This document shows positions 57,025 through 64,000 of a stretch of DNA of 64,000 bases, one piece after another (positions within the stretch are counted from its first letter, which is position 1; every line of letters starts with the position of its first letter). The notes below the pieces were generated by a model. That model worked only from the letters and a program-made list of their open reading frames with translations. It did not search any database and was not told the DNA's origin. Source of the stretch: Peteryoungia wuzhouensis (lineage in GTDB: Bacteria > Pseudomonadota > Alphaproteobacteria > Rhizobiales > Rhizobiaceae); contig NZ_QJRY01000002.1 in NCBI RefSeq assembly GCF_003205195.1, forward strand, positions 310,001-374,000. Reading direction: 5' to 3'. Both the position numbers and the translations under genes were made by a program.

Positions 57025-57196
57025 CGAGGGTGCCTTCTGTGAAGTGTTCAACACAGAGACATCTAACAAAGCTCGTTTGCAGAAGCGTTAACTGAGGCTT
57101 GTCAGTGGCTTGCATCCGCAAAAATAGTTAAGCGCGTGCAAATATAACGAAAACGGGTTGCTTCGGTATCGCAATTTACGACCGGCAAGACCCAGC

Positions 57197-57472
57197 TCAC
57201 TTGACCGTTGCGACACCATCGACGATCTCGACCGTCTCGCCGCCGGCCAGACCGATCCGGTCGCCGTTCGGCAGCGTGAGGAAGCAGCCCGCCGGGCAGA
57301 TCGTTTCCGATCCGCCAGCGTCGATCGGCACCTCCATCTTGTTGCCGTCTTCGACAACGACGAGCACGACGGAAGAGGGGCCGGCATTGTGCACCGATGC
57401 CGCGGATGCGAACCCGGCAGCGAGCACAGAAACAATCACTGAAAACGCACCCGTCACCACTCGCATTGTCAT
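57197..57472 (-). CDS. small secreted protein, unknown
   Basis: A 91-residue protein with a signal peptide (cleavage near ASAA, residue 25) and a short beta-rich mature part that includes two Cys residues (ICPAGC). I do not recognise a family. No strong ribosome site precedes either Met1 or Met3. It lies on the minus strand downstream of the mechanosensitive channel gene. It is plausible as a real exported protein because of the clean signal peptide. Confidence 0.6.
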   Translation of the reverse strand: MTMRVVTGAFSVIVSVLAAGFASAASVHNAGPSSVVLVVVEDGNKMEVPIDAGGSETICPAGCFLTLPNGDRIGLAGGETVEIVDGVATVK

Positions 57473-57550
57473 GCCTGCAGCAGGGCCTGATCAGCCCTGT
57501 CCCTTGCCAAATGCGATCGGAGCAATTCCGATCAGCCACGCCCCTCTTAT

Positions 57551-57584
57551 GCCGCATTCCGCCTGAATGGCGGCTGAATGCGGC
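57551..57584 (-). terminator. hairpin after the mechanosensitive channel gene
   Basis: Arms GCCGCATTC/GAATGCGGC (9 bp) with an inner CGCC/GGCG extension start 2 bases after the channel gene's stop. No T-run follows, so it may mainly protect the message end. Confidence 0.45.
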
Positions 57585-57586
57585 GT

Positions 57587-60187
57587 TCATGGCAAGAGTT
57601 TGTCATCATCCGGCTCTGCTGGCAATTCGACGGCCAGGGGCTTCCGTTCGGCCTCCGATTTCGACTTTCGCCGCAGCAGGGCGTTTCGATCCTGCTCGCG
57701 CACATGCAGCATCACGTCCTGGTGTGGGTAAGGCATGACGATCCCACGCGCACGGAAGGAGCGCAGAATTTCCATTCGCACCCGATTGCGAACATTCAAC
57801 CCCTCCCCCATGTCGGCCAGATGGAAGCGCAACTCGAAATCAAGCGAGGACGCACCGAAGCGGAGGAATTCGACATGCGGCTCGGGATTGCGCAGGATTT
57901 CCGGCATCCCGTTGACCACCGCAAGCAACAGGTCGATCACCTCCTGCGGATCGGCATCGAACGCGACACTGACCGGCACCTCCGAACGCTGCACCTTGTT
58001 GCGATGGGTCCAGTTTCCGAGCGGCGCGTTGATCAGTTCCGAGTTCGGCACGATGATCGACTGGCGCCGGAACGTCTCGATCTCCGTGGCACGCACTGAG
58101 ATTCGTTTGACGATGCCCTCGTTGACGCCGGTAATCACGTGATCGCCGACCTTGAACGGCCGCTCAACGAGCAGGATGAGGCCAGACACAAAGTTCGAAA
58201 CGATGTTCTGCAGGCCAAAACCGATACCGAGCGAGAGAGCACCGGCAACGAGCGCCAGGCTGGAAAGATCGATCCCGGCAGCGGAGATGCCGATGATTGC
58301 AGCCAGGCCCGCCCCGAGATAGCCGACCCCCATCTTCACCGAATTTCGCACGCCGCCATCGACCTGAGACCGGGCCATGACATTGCCATCAAGCCATTTC
58401 TGGAACCAGCGCGTCAACGTCAGCCCGGCGGCGAACAGCAGCAGTCCGCCGAGGATCCCGAAGATCGAGATGCGGATCGTGCCGATATTGATCTCGGTGA
58501 ACAGATTGAACAGCCAGAGCTGCATGTCACGCGGCTGGAAGCCCCAGGACATCAGGATCAGCGGCACGCCGGTCGCCAGGGCGAAGGCATAGATCAGAAG
58601 GCCAGCCGCAATGCCGCTTTGGTCGAGCCCGACCGGGCCCAGCTTGAAGCGGCCCGCGAGATAGCGGCCGACCCGGGTCTCGCCAAACTGGTTGGGGGCA
58701 GAGATCGCCTTGCCGGAGAGAATGCCGATATACATGGTCGCGACGACCGCGCCGGCCACGATGATCTGGGTCGCGAGGAACCGCGACAGCCCGATATAGC
58801 CTATGCCGGCCGACAGGATCAGAATCACGCCGATCACCCGCAGCGTCACCGAGACGGCGCGCGGCCATGGTCGCCCAGGCGCATAGGGATCCCCCTTCTC
58901 CGACAGGACAGGCCGCAGGAAGGAGACGAAGAACAAAAGGAAGCCCACGATGACCGACGAGGCGAGGCTCTTCATCACGGTGAGAACCACGGGCGAGCTG
59001 AAGGTCTCGCTGATCACCGCCAGCAAATAGTCGAGACCGTTGACGACAGCCATCAGGAAGATGGCGATGCTGACGTCGCGCGCGCCCTTGTTCGACAGTT
59101 TCACCAGACGCCAGTGCGGAGCCGAGGGGGCAAGCACGGCCCGTGAAACGGCCGTAACGAAGAAAACCAGGCCAATCAGGGCAAAGAAAGAGGCGGCGAT
59201 CGGCGCTATGTCCGGTCGAAGCACATTGAACGTGTCAAGCAGGAAATAGGCCGACGTGAGGAAGAAGCTCAGCGCCATCGACGGGAGGATCGTCGACCAG
59301 AAGGCGACCGAGAACCGGCTCATATAGGACGGATCTTCGATGGTCAGATCGCGCCGGTTGATATCGCTGAACACCCGCTTCTCAACGAACATGATCACGG
59401 AGGCCAGCGCCAGCGACAGGATGATCGCAAGCGTCAGCGGCAGCGCCTTGAACTTGATGACGAAGACGATCCAGCTGCTGATGCTGCGTCGAACCCGTTC
59501 GGCATCGCTCCAGAAGGATTGCGTTGCCTCCTCGAACATCTGCCCGTCGATATCGGTATGGGCAAACAGCGCATTGGTGAAAAGTGCGCGGCGAATGTCG
59601 GAGATCTCGTCGGACAACGACTTGGCATCGATCGACAGGTCTTCCGCCTGACCGGTAATGGCATTGATCTCCGCGCGAGCCGCATTCAGACGGCCGCGCT
59701 CGTCTGTGACACTGGCAGGCTCAGGCGGCTGTCCGTCCGCTGGTGCAGAACCGAGTTCGGTGAGCCGGGTCTGGACGTCGTTCAGCCGGGGTCGCAGATC
59801 AACCGAGATCTGCAGCACGTCGCGGACCAAAGCATCGACCTTCACCTTCAGTTCGGCGAGGAGGGAATCGTCCTGCTTGTTTTTTTCGACCTGATCACGC
59901 AGCGCTGCGAGTTGCTTCTTGGCAGCGGCCAGGCGTTCACCGGCGGCGACCAGCTGCTCGTCACGGGTCGGCTCGACCACCGCCGTCGCCGGAGCCGCCG
60001 GCGCAGGTTGTGTTTCAGCGGCCGGCGCAGCATCTCCTGCGGCCGCAGGCGCCTGCGTTTCACTCGCGGCCGATGGCGTGACAGCATCCTGTTGTGCATT
60101 GACGCCGGTTGGCGAAACAAGCGGGGACAGCAGGATCGTGGCAAGCGACAGGGCGAGGAGGAGACGAGGCGGGCGCAGTCGGATCAA
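57587..60187 (-). CDS. DUF3772/MscS-family mechanosensitive channel
   Basis: An 866-residue large MscS-type channel. A signal peptide is followed by an Ala/Pro linker, a coiled-coil periplasmic DUF3772 domain (about 75-230) and around ten membrane helices. The pore helix GALSLGIGFGLQNIVSNFVSG and the MscS beta domain (LVERPFKVGDHVITG, IIVPNSELINAPLGNWT) follow, then a C-terminal alpha/beta part. It protects against osmotic downshift and resembles MscK/YjeP-type proteins in domain order. The start is TTG (MIRLRPPRLL) with no good ribosome site, but no in-frame ATG exists nearby. It lies upstream of the small secreted protein gene. Confidence 0.92.
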   Translation of the reverse strand: MIRLRPPRLLLALSLATILLSPLVSPTGVNAQQDAVTPSAASETQAPAAAGDAAPAAETQPAPAAPATAVVEPTRDEQLVAAGERLAAAKKQLAALRDQVEKNKQDDSLLAELKVKVDALVRDVLQISVDLRPRLNDVQTRLTELGSAPADGQPPEPASVTDERGRLNAARAEINAITGQAEDLSIDAKSLSDEISDIRRALFTNALFAHTDIDGQMFEEATQSFWSDAERVRRSISSWIVFVIKFKALPLTLAIILSLALASVIMFVEKRVFSDINRRDLTIEDPSYMSRFSVAFWSTILPSMALSFFLTSAYFLLDTFNVLRPDIAPIAASFFALIGLVFFVTAVSRAVLAPSAPHWRLVKLSNKGARDVSIAIFLMAVVNGLDYLLAVISETFSSPVVLTVMKSLASSVIVGFLLFFVSFLRPVLSEKGDPYAPGRPWPRAVSVTLRVIGVILILSAGIGYIGLSRFLATQIIVAGAVVATMYIGILSGKAISAPNQFGETRVGRYLAGRFKLGPVGLDQSGIAAGLLIYAFALATGVPLILMSWGFQPRDMQLWLFNLFTEINIGTIRISIFGILGGLLLFAAGLTLTRWFQKWLDGNVMARSQVDGGVRNSVKMGVGYLGAGLAAIIGISAAGIDLSSLALVAGALSLGIGFGLQNIVSNFVSGLILLVERPFKVGDHVITGVNEGIVKRISVRATEIETFRRQSIIVPNSELINAPLGNWTHRNKVQRSEVPVSVAFDADPQEVIDLLLAVVNGMPEILRNPEPHVEFLRFGASSLDFELRFHLADMGEGLNVRNRVRMEILRSFRARGIVMPYPHQDVMLHVREQDRNALLRRKSKSEAERKPLAVELPAEPDDDKLLP

Positions 60188-60315
60188 GGGGGAGGTCCAG
60201 TCATGGATGACGATGGCGCGACAATAGGACCAGTTATAGGCAAAAGAAAGAACGACTTACCAATCGCCAGAACAGGCGCCGGCATTTCCTGCCGACGCCC
60301 GTGATCAGGACGGAT

Positions 60316-60834
60316 TCAGAGGCTCGCTTCGCGCAAGGCCTCGAAACGGGTCACCTGCTCGGCAATCAGTGCCCGTTCCTTGTCGCGGCGAACGAAGACC
60401 TTGAACATCGCCTTGCCCTCGGCATTCATGAACCAGACGGAACAGGAACGGCGACCGTGGAAGCCCCGATCGACGAAGGCGATCGAGACGCAACGCTCCT
60501 TGCGGATATGTCCGCCGATGGGACTGTCGCCATGGATGTTGAACCAGCCGTGACCTTCGCTGCCCGCTGGGAGGCTGCCTTCGACTTCCAGCACGATATC
60601 CTCGGTATGCACGATCATCAGGATATCGCCCCAGGACGACAGGTCTTTCCAGATCGGTTCCCAACGTTCGGCCGGAACGACAACTGCCGCCCCTTCCGGA
60701 AGCACGGCAAGAATTTCCGCCGGCGTGACATCCGCCTTGGCGGCAATCTGCTCGATCACGCCATCCGGCTTTTCGGCAAGAGCCGCAAGTGCCCGTTCGC
60801 TGCGCGCGGGCGTCGAGGGGGAAATAACAGCCAT
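60316..60834 (-). CDS. hutX: cytosolic heme-utilisation carrier HutX
   Basis: A 172-residue heme-binding carrier that receives imported heme in the cytoplasm and passes it to degradation. Family segments are KPDGVIEQIAAKADVTPAEI, WGDILMIVHTEDIVLEVEG and the His-rich core (GHGWFNIHGDSPIGGHI). The start MAVISPSTPA is likely; a GTG ten codons earlier lies inside the upstream gene. It begins 7 bases after the monooxygenase gene on the same strand. The two diverge from hmuTUV, which imports heme. Confidence 0.93.
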   Translation of the reverse strand: MAVISPSTPARSERALAALAEKPDGVIEQIAAKADVTPAEILAVLPEGAAVVVPAERWEPIWKDLSSWGDILMIVHTEDIVLEVEGSLPAGSEGHGWFNIHGDSPIGGHIRKERCVSIAFVDRGFHGRRSCSVWFMNAEGKAMFKVFVRRDKERALIAEQVTRFEALREASL

Positions 60835-60841
60835 CGGACGC

Positions 60842-61186
60842 TCAGGCCGCTGCAACTTCGGCACGGTTGCCGGAGCGGTCTTCGTGGATGATCACTTCGA
60901 AACCCTCGAAATGCGGGCCCGACAGGTACTGCACCTTGCTTTCCCCAGCGCGAGCATGGGCAGAACGGAACTGTTCCGACTTCGTCCAGGCGGTAAAGTC
61001 AGCCTGTGTCTCCCAAACGGTGTGGGATGCGTAGAGCGTATGGTCCTCGGCCTTCGGACCCTTCAGCATGTGAAACTCGACGTAACCGGGCATTTCGGCG
61101 AGCCGGCCCTGGCGCGCACGCCACTGGTTTTCAAAGGCTTCTTCAAAGCCCGGGACGACGCGGAAACGGTTCATGGCAATGTACAT
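60842..61186 (-). CDS. heme-degrading monooxygenase (IsdG/HmuQ-like ABM fold)
   Basis: A 114-residue ABM-fold protein. The Asn-Trp-His triad of IsdG-type heme oxygenases is present at almost the same numbers: Asn6 (MNRFRV), Trp67 (FTAWTKS) and His77 (RSAHARA). This supports opening of the heme ring to release iron rather than antibiotic modification, despite the family's usual label. It precedes hutX on one transcript divergent from hmuTUV. The start MYIAMNRFRV is favoured; the frame extends 104 codons further into the promoter region. Confidence 0.87.
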   Translation of the reverse strand: MYIAMNRFRVVPGFEEAFENQWRARQGRLAEMPGYVEFHMLKGPKAEDHTLYASHTVWETQADFTAWTKSEQFRSAHARAGESKVQYLSGPHFEGFEVIIHEDRSGNRAEVAAA

Positions 61187-61307
61187 GGAGTGGCTACCTC
61201 TCTTCAAAAAACACGATGGCGGACACGGCCGGATACTCGCCGGAATGCCGAGTATGACGGCATCGTCGGACAAAGGGAACAACCGCGATATCTTGCCTTG
61301 GTAGATA

Positions 61308-61330
61308 AACTTGTGCATAATAGTCAAGTT
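61308..61330. promoter_or_regulatory. inverted repeat in the divergent heme-locus promoter
   Basis: AACTTG and CAAGTT are exact complements separated by 11 bases, with a TAATAG -10-like hexamer inside. The site lies between the monooxygenase gene (minus) and hmuT (plus). Its position fits an iron- or heme-responsive regulator, but the sequence does not match the Irr motif, and only loosely a TGA-N9-TCA iron box. Confidence 0.4.
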
Positions 61331-61436
61331 ATTTGTCGCGACGCGCTCGCGGCAGGATTTTTTCAATTTCGTGGGTGCCGAAGGCAGGAACTGCCTCCCC
61401 GGCATCGCCTTCGCAAGCATAGGTACGATCCAGCCA

Positions 61437-62321
61437 ATGTCCTTTTCCGCCGCCTCCCGCCGCTCCGTTCTGGCTGCCGCTGCCATTATGCTCGTCACGC
61501 AACCTGCGTTCTTTCAACCGGCTGAGGCCGCCGAATCGAGCCACATCGTTGCCCTGGGCGGCACCGTAACGGAGATCCTCTATGCAATCGGCGCAGGCGA
61601 CCGGATTGCCGCTGTCGACAGCACCAGCACCTATCCGAAGGAAGCCGCAGACAAGCCGGATGTCGGCTATGTCCGGCAGATCTCGCCGGAGGGCGTGCTG
61701 TCGCAGAAACCCGATCTGATTGTCGCTGAATCCGGCGCAGGCCCGGCAGATGCGATCGAAATTCTCAAGACGAGCGGCGTCAATTTCATCTCGATTCCTT
61801 CGCCACCCGAAACCGCGTCCATCCCGGACAAGATCCGGGCCGTGGGGGCGGCGATCGGCGAAAGCGACAAGGCAGAGGCGCTGGCGACCGACGTCGCAGG
61901 CAAGCTCAAGGCTCTGGAAGAGAAGGTTGCCGCCCAGACGGGTCCAAAGAAGAAGGTGCTTTTTGCCCTGTCGCTCGCCAATGGCCGCATCATGGCGGCA
62001 GGCGCCAACAGCTCGGCAGACGCGATGATCCGGCTTGCCGGCGGCGAGAATGCCGTATCCTCCATCTCCGGCTATAAGCCGCTCACCGATGAAGCCGTGA
62101 TTGCCGCAGCGCCCGACGTGGTGCTGGTCATGAGCGGCGGGGCCATGCACTTGACCGCCGAACAGGCATTCGCCCTCCCGGCACTCGCAGCGAGCCCGGC
62201 AGGCCAGACTGGCGCCTTCCTCACCATGGACGGCCTCTTCCTGCTCGGCCTTGGGCCGCGCGCCACCGAAGCCGCCGCAGAGCTGCATGCAAAGCTCTAT
62301 CCTGAAAGCACCAAGCCGTGA
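61437..62321 (+). CDS. hmuT: heme ABC transporter, periplasmic heme-binding protein
   Basis: A 294-residue class III solute-binding protein. The signal peptide (twin-Arg-like SRRSVLAAAA start, cleavage near AEAAES) precedes IVALGGTVTEILYAIGAGDR and VGYVRQISPEGVLSQKPDLI. The C-terminal half has LFALSLANGRIMAAG and VVLVMSGGAM. It delivers heme to HmuUV. Four-base overlap with hmuU (GTGA) shows an operon. No heme receptor or TonB gene lies in the window. The start has only a weak ribosome site. Confidence 0.93.
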   Translation: MSFSAASRRSVLAAAAIMLVTQPAFFQPAEAAESSHIVALGGTVTEILYAIGAGDRIAAVDSTSTYPKEAADKPDVGYVRQISPEGVLSQKPDLIVAESGAGPADAIEILKTSGVNFISIPSPPETASIPDKIRAVGAAIGESDKAEALATDVAGKLKALEEKVAAQTGPKKKVLFALSLANGRIMAAGANSSADAMIRLAGGENAVSSISGYKPLTDEAVIAAAPDVVLVMSGGAMHLTAEQAFALPALAASPAGQTGAFLTMDGLFLLGLGPRATEAAAELHAKLYPESTKP

Positions 62322-63406
62322 GCGCGATCCCCCTCCTTGGCATGCGCGATCGGATGTCGGGCGACCGGTCCGGCATCGGTCATCTCGTCATAGCAGCGCT
62401 CATCCTGCTGCTTGCGGTCTCCGTGCTCGTCTCGATCGTGATCGGACCAACCGGTGTCGGTCTGCCGGATCTCATCGCCTATCTCGGCGGCGACGCGCAG
62501 ACGCTTGACCGCCAAAACCTGATCATCCTCGAAGCGGTGCGCCTGCCGCGCACGGGCATGGGCCTTTTGATTGGGGCGGCACTCGGCGTCTCGGGCGCCA
62601 TGATGCAGGGACTGTTTCGCAACCCGCTCGCAGATCCGGGAATCGTCGGCGTCAGTTCCGGCGCCGCGCTCGCTGCAGTCATTGCCATCGTCCTTGGCCC
62701 GACGGTGTTGTTGCCGCTGGCTGCTCTTTTCGGCAATCTCTTCCTGCCGCTGATGGCCTTCCTGGGCGGCCTCGGCAACACCTTCCTCCTCTATGTCATC
62801 GCCACCCGTGACGGCCGCACCTCGACCACCGCACTCGTCCTGTCCGGAATTGCCATTGCCGCCCTTACCGGTGCTGCGACCGGAATGCTGATCTTCATGG
62901 CGGACGACCGCGCATTGCGCGACATCACCTTCTGGTCGCTGGGATCGCTCAGCGGGGCCAACACGACAAAGATCCTCTCCATCCTGCCCTTTGTCGGTTT
63001 CGTCCTCGGCATCATTCCCTTTGTCGCGCGTGGTCTTGATGCATTGATCCTCGGTGATGCCGCAGCCTTTCACATGGGCATACCCGTGCAGCGACTCAAA
63101 CGTCTGACGATCCTCGCAGTCGCCGCCGCCTGTGGCGCGACCGTCGCGGTTGCCGGATCGATCGGCTTCATTGGCATCGTTGTTCCCCATCTCCTGCGAC
63201 TTGCCATCGGCCCCTCACACCGGTTCCTGTTGCCGGCATCTGCACTGGGTGGCGCCGCCCTGCTGCTGCTGGCAGATACCGCCGCGCGCACCATCGCCGC
63301 TCCTGCGGAACTCCCGATCGGCATCATCACGGCCTTGCTGGGCGCACCGGTGTTTCTGATGTTGCTGCTCGGCCGCAACGGCCGCCAGGCCATGGAAGGT
63401 CTCTGA
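62318..63406 (+). CDS. hmuU: heme ABC transporter permease
   Basis: A 362-residue FecCD/BtuC-type permease with about ten membrane helices. Family segments are RLPRTGMGLLIGAALGVSGA and MMQGLFRNPLADPGIVGVSS, and later GSIGFIGIVVPHLLRLA. It starts with GTG inside the hmuT stop. Its own stop overlaps the hmuV ATG by one base. It forms the channel that passes heme into the cytoplasm. Confidence 0.95.
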   Translation: MSAIPLLGMRDRMSGDRSGIGHLVIAALILLLAVSVLVSIVIGPTGVGLPDLIAYLGGDAQTLDRQNLIILEAVRLPRTGMGLLIGAALGVSGAMMQGLFRNPLADPGIVGVSSGAALAAVIAIVLGPTVLLPLAALFGNLFLPLMAFLGGLGNTFLLYVIATRDGRTSTTALVLSGIAIAALTGAATGMLIFMADDRALRDITFWSLGSLSGANTTKILSILPFVGFVLGIIPFVARGLDALILGDAAAFHMGIPVQRLKRLTILAVAAACGATVAVAGSIGFIGIVVPHLLRLAIGPSHRFLLPASALGGAALLLLADTAARTIAAPAELPIGIITALLGAPVFLMLLLGRNGRQAMEGL

Positions 63407-64000
63407 TGATCAAGGCGCATGACATCACGGTGGTCCGCGGCCGTCGCCGTCTTCTCGATCGCGTCAACCTCGCGCTGCAGCCGGGCCGCTTCACCGTCGT
63501 GATTGGCCCCAATGGCGCGGGCAAGTCGACTCTTCTGAAAGTTCTGTCGGGCGAACTCGTGCCCGAAGACGGCAAGGTCACCTACCAGGATCGCCCCATC
63601 AGCAGCCTGACTGCCCTTGCACTCGCCGCCGAGCGCGCAGTGCTACCCCAGTCCACCGCCCTCTCCTTCCCCTTCACCGCGCTTGAGGTGGTGCGCATGG
63701 GCGCGATTGCCAGCGGCAGTCTGGAACCGGGACAGGCTTCCCGACAGGCACTCGCCCGCGTTGGCCTCGGCGGTTTCGAAGCGCGGAGCTACAATGCCCT
63801 CTCGGGCGGCGAGCAGCAGCGCGTTCAATTGGCGCGTGTCCTCGCGCAGATGCCGGATCCGCTCGCCGGCGGGCGGCCGCGTGCGATCTTTCTCGACGAG
63901 CCGACGGCAAGTCTCGACATCGGCCACCAGATCTCGGTGCTGGAACTTGCCCGCGACTTCGCACGACAGGGCGGTGCGGTGCTCGCCATCCTCCACGACC
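63406..64000 (+). CDS. hmuV: heme ABC transporter ATP-binding protein (3' truncated by window)
   Basis: The ATPase of the heme importer. Present are Walker A VIGPNGAGKSTLLKVLSGE, the Q loop in AVLPQST, the signature YNALSGGEQQRVQLARVL, Walker B AIFLDEPTASLD and the H-loop start ILHD at the edge. The frame is open to the last base, with ~198 codons visible of an expected ~260. It overlaps hmuU by one base. Heme specificity comes from the operon. Confidence 0.95.
   Translation, partial: MIKAHDITVVRGRRRLLDRVNLALQPGRFTVVIGPNGAGKSTLLKVLSGELVPEDGKVTYQDRPISSLTALALAAERAVLPQSTALSFPFTALEVVRMGAIASGSLEPGQASRQALARVGLGGFEARSYNALSGGEQQRVQLARVLAQMPDPLAGGRPRAIFLDEPTASLDIGHQISVLELARDFARQGGAVLAILHD

Overview
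The window looks like a chromosomal segment of an alphaproteobacterium of the order Rhizobiales, most likely Rhizobiaceae. The reasons are the GC-rich coding style, proteins typical of that group (DUF2865, DUF2059, DUF2270, Usg, BluB, class II DAHP synthase, PleC/DivJ-like kinase, HutX plus HmuTUV), and a LuxR/LuxI pair a few kilobases from gor-rpiA-gph, an arrangement I associate from memory with the sinRI side of Sinorhizobium genomes. I see no insertion sequence, prophage, CRISPR array, tRNA or rRNA. It reads as a dense, stable core region with short intergenic spaces.

Layout, left to right. 0-10 kb: truncated LuxR regulator and complete LuxI-type synthase; DUF2865 protein; bluB under a cobalamin riboswitch; a beta-propeller protein; nadE; an LtaS/OpgB-like phosphoglycerol transferase with a PhoB-box-like repeat in front; an unknown winged-helix protein. 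10-25 kb: GFA protein, class II DAHP synthase, hydrolase, glutathione reductase, rpiA-DUF2059, gph, an L,D-transpeptidase, and fumarases of both classes separated by a degenerate GGDEF protein and followed by an intact GGDEF protein. 25-37 kb: PNPOx-like protein, a hydrolase divergent from a MarR regulator with a palindrome between them, DUF971, moaA, a large chemoreceptor, EamA and Bcr/CflA transporters, mobA-mobB, and an OmpA protein with a very long Ala/Glu/Gln repeat. 37-48 kb: a polar amino-acid ABC operon without its ATPase, usg, DUF2270, a TPR-methyltransferase, an unrecognised 539-residue membrane protein followed by a three-part FkbH protein, a HIBADH-type dehydrogenase overlapping an AlkD-like repair protein, and an Lrp regulator. 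48-64 kb: thermonuclease plus uracil-DNA glycosylase, histidine kinase, cobT-dgkA, cobS-DUF1289-retropepsin, an ABC-2 exporter, a double-receiver response regulator, a DUF3772/MscS channel, and a heme-uptake locus (hutX, a heme monooxygenase, hmuTUV) cut by the right edge.

Shared themes: cobalamin lower-ligand chemistry (bluB, cobT, cobS), molybdenum cofactor (moaA, mobA, mobB), fumarate metabolism, signalling (quorum sensing, c-di-GMP-type proteins, a kinase and a receiver protein) and heme-iron acquisition. The least explained part is 41.8-45.8 kb. There a sigma70-like promoter drives an unknown membrane protein, followed by a fusion of an alpha/beta-hydrolase-like domain whose nucleophile position is Ala, an FkbH/HAD domain and an SGNH-like domain. 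No acyl carrier protein gene lies nearby.
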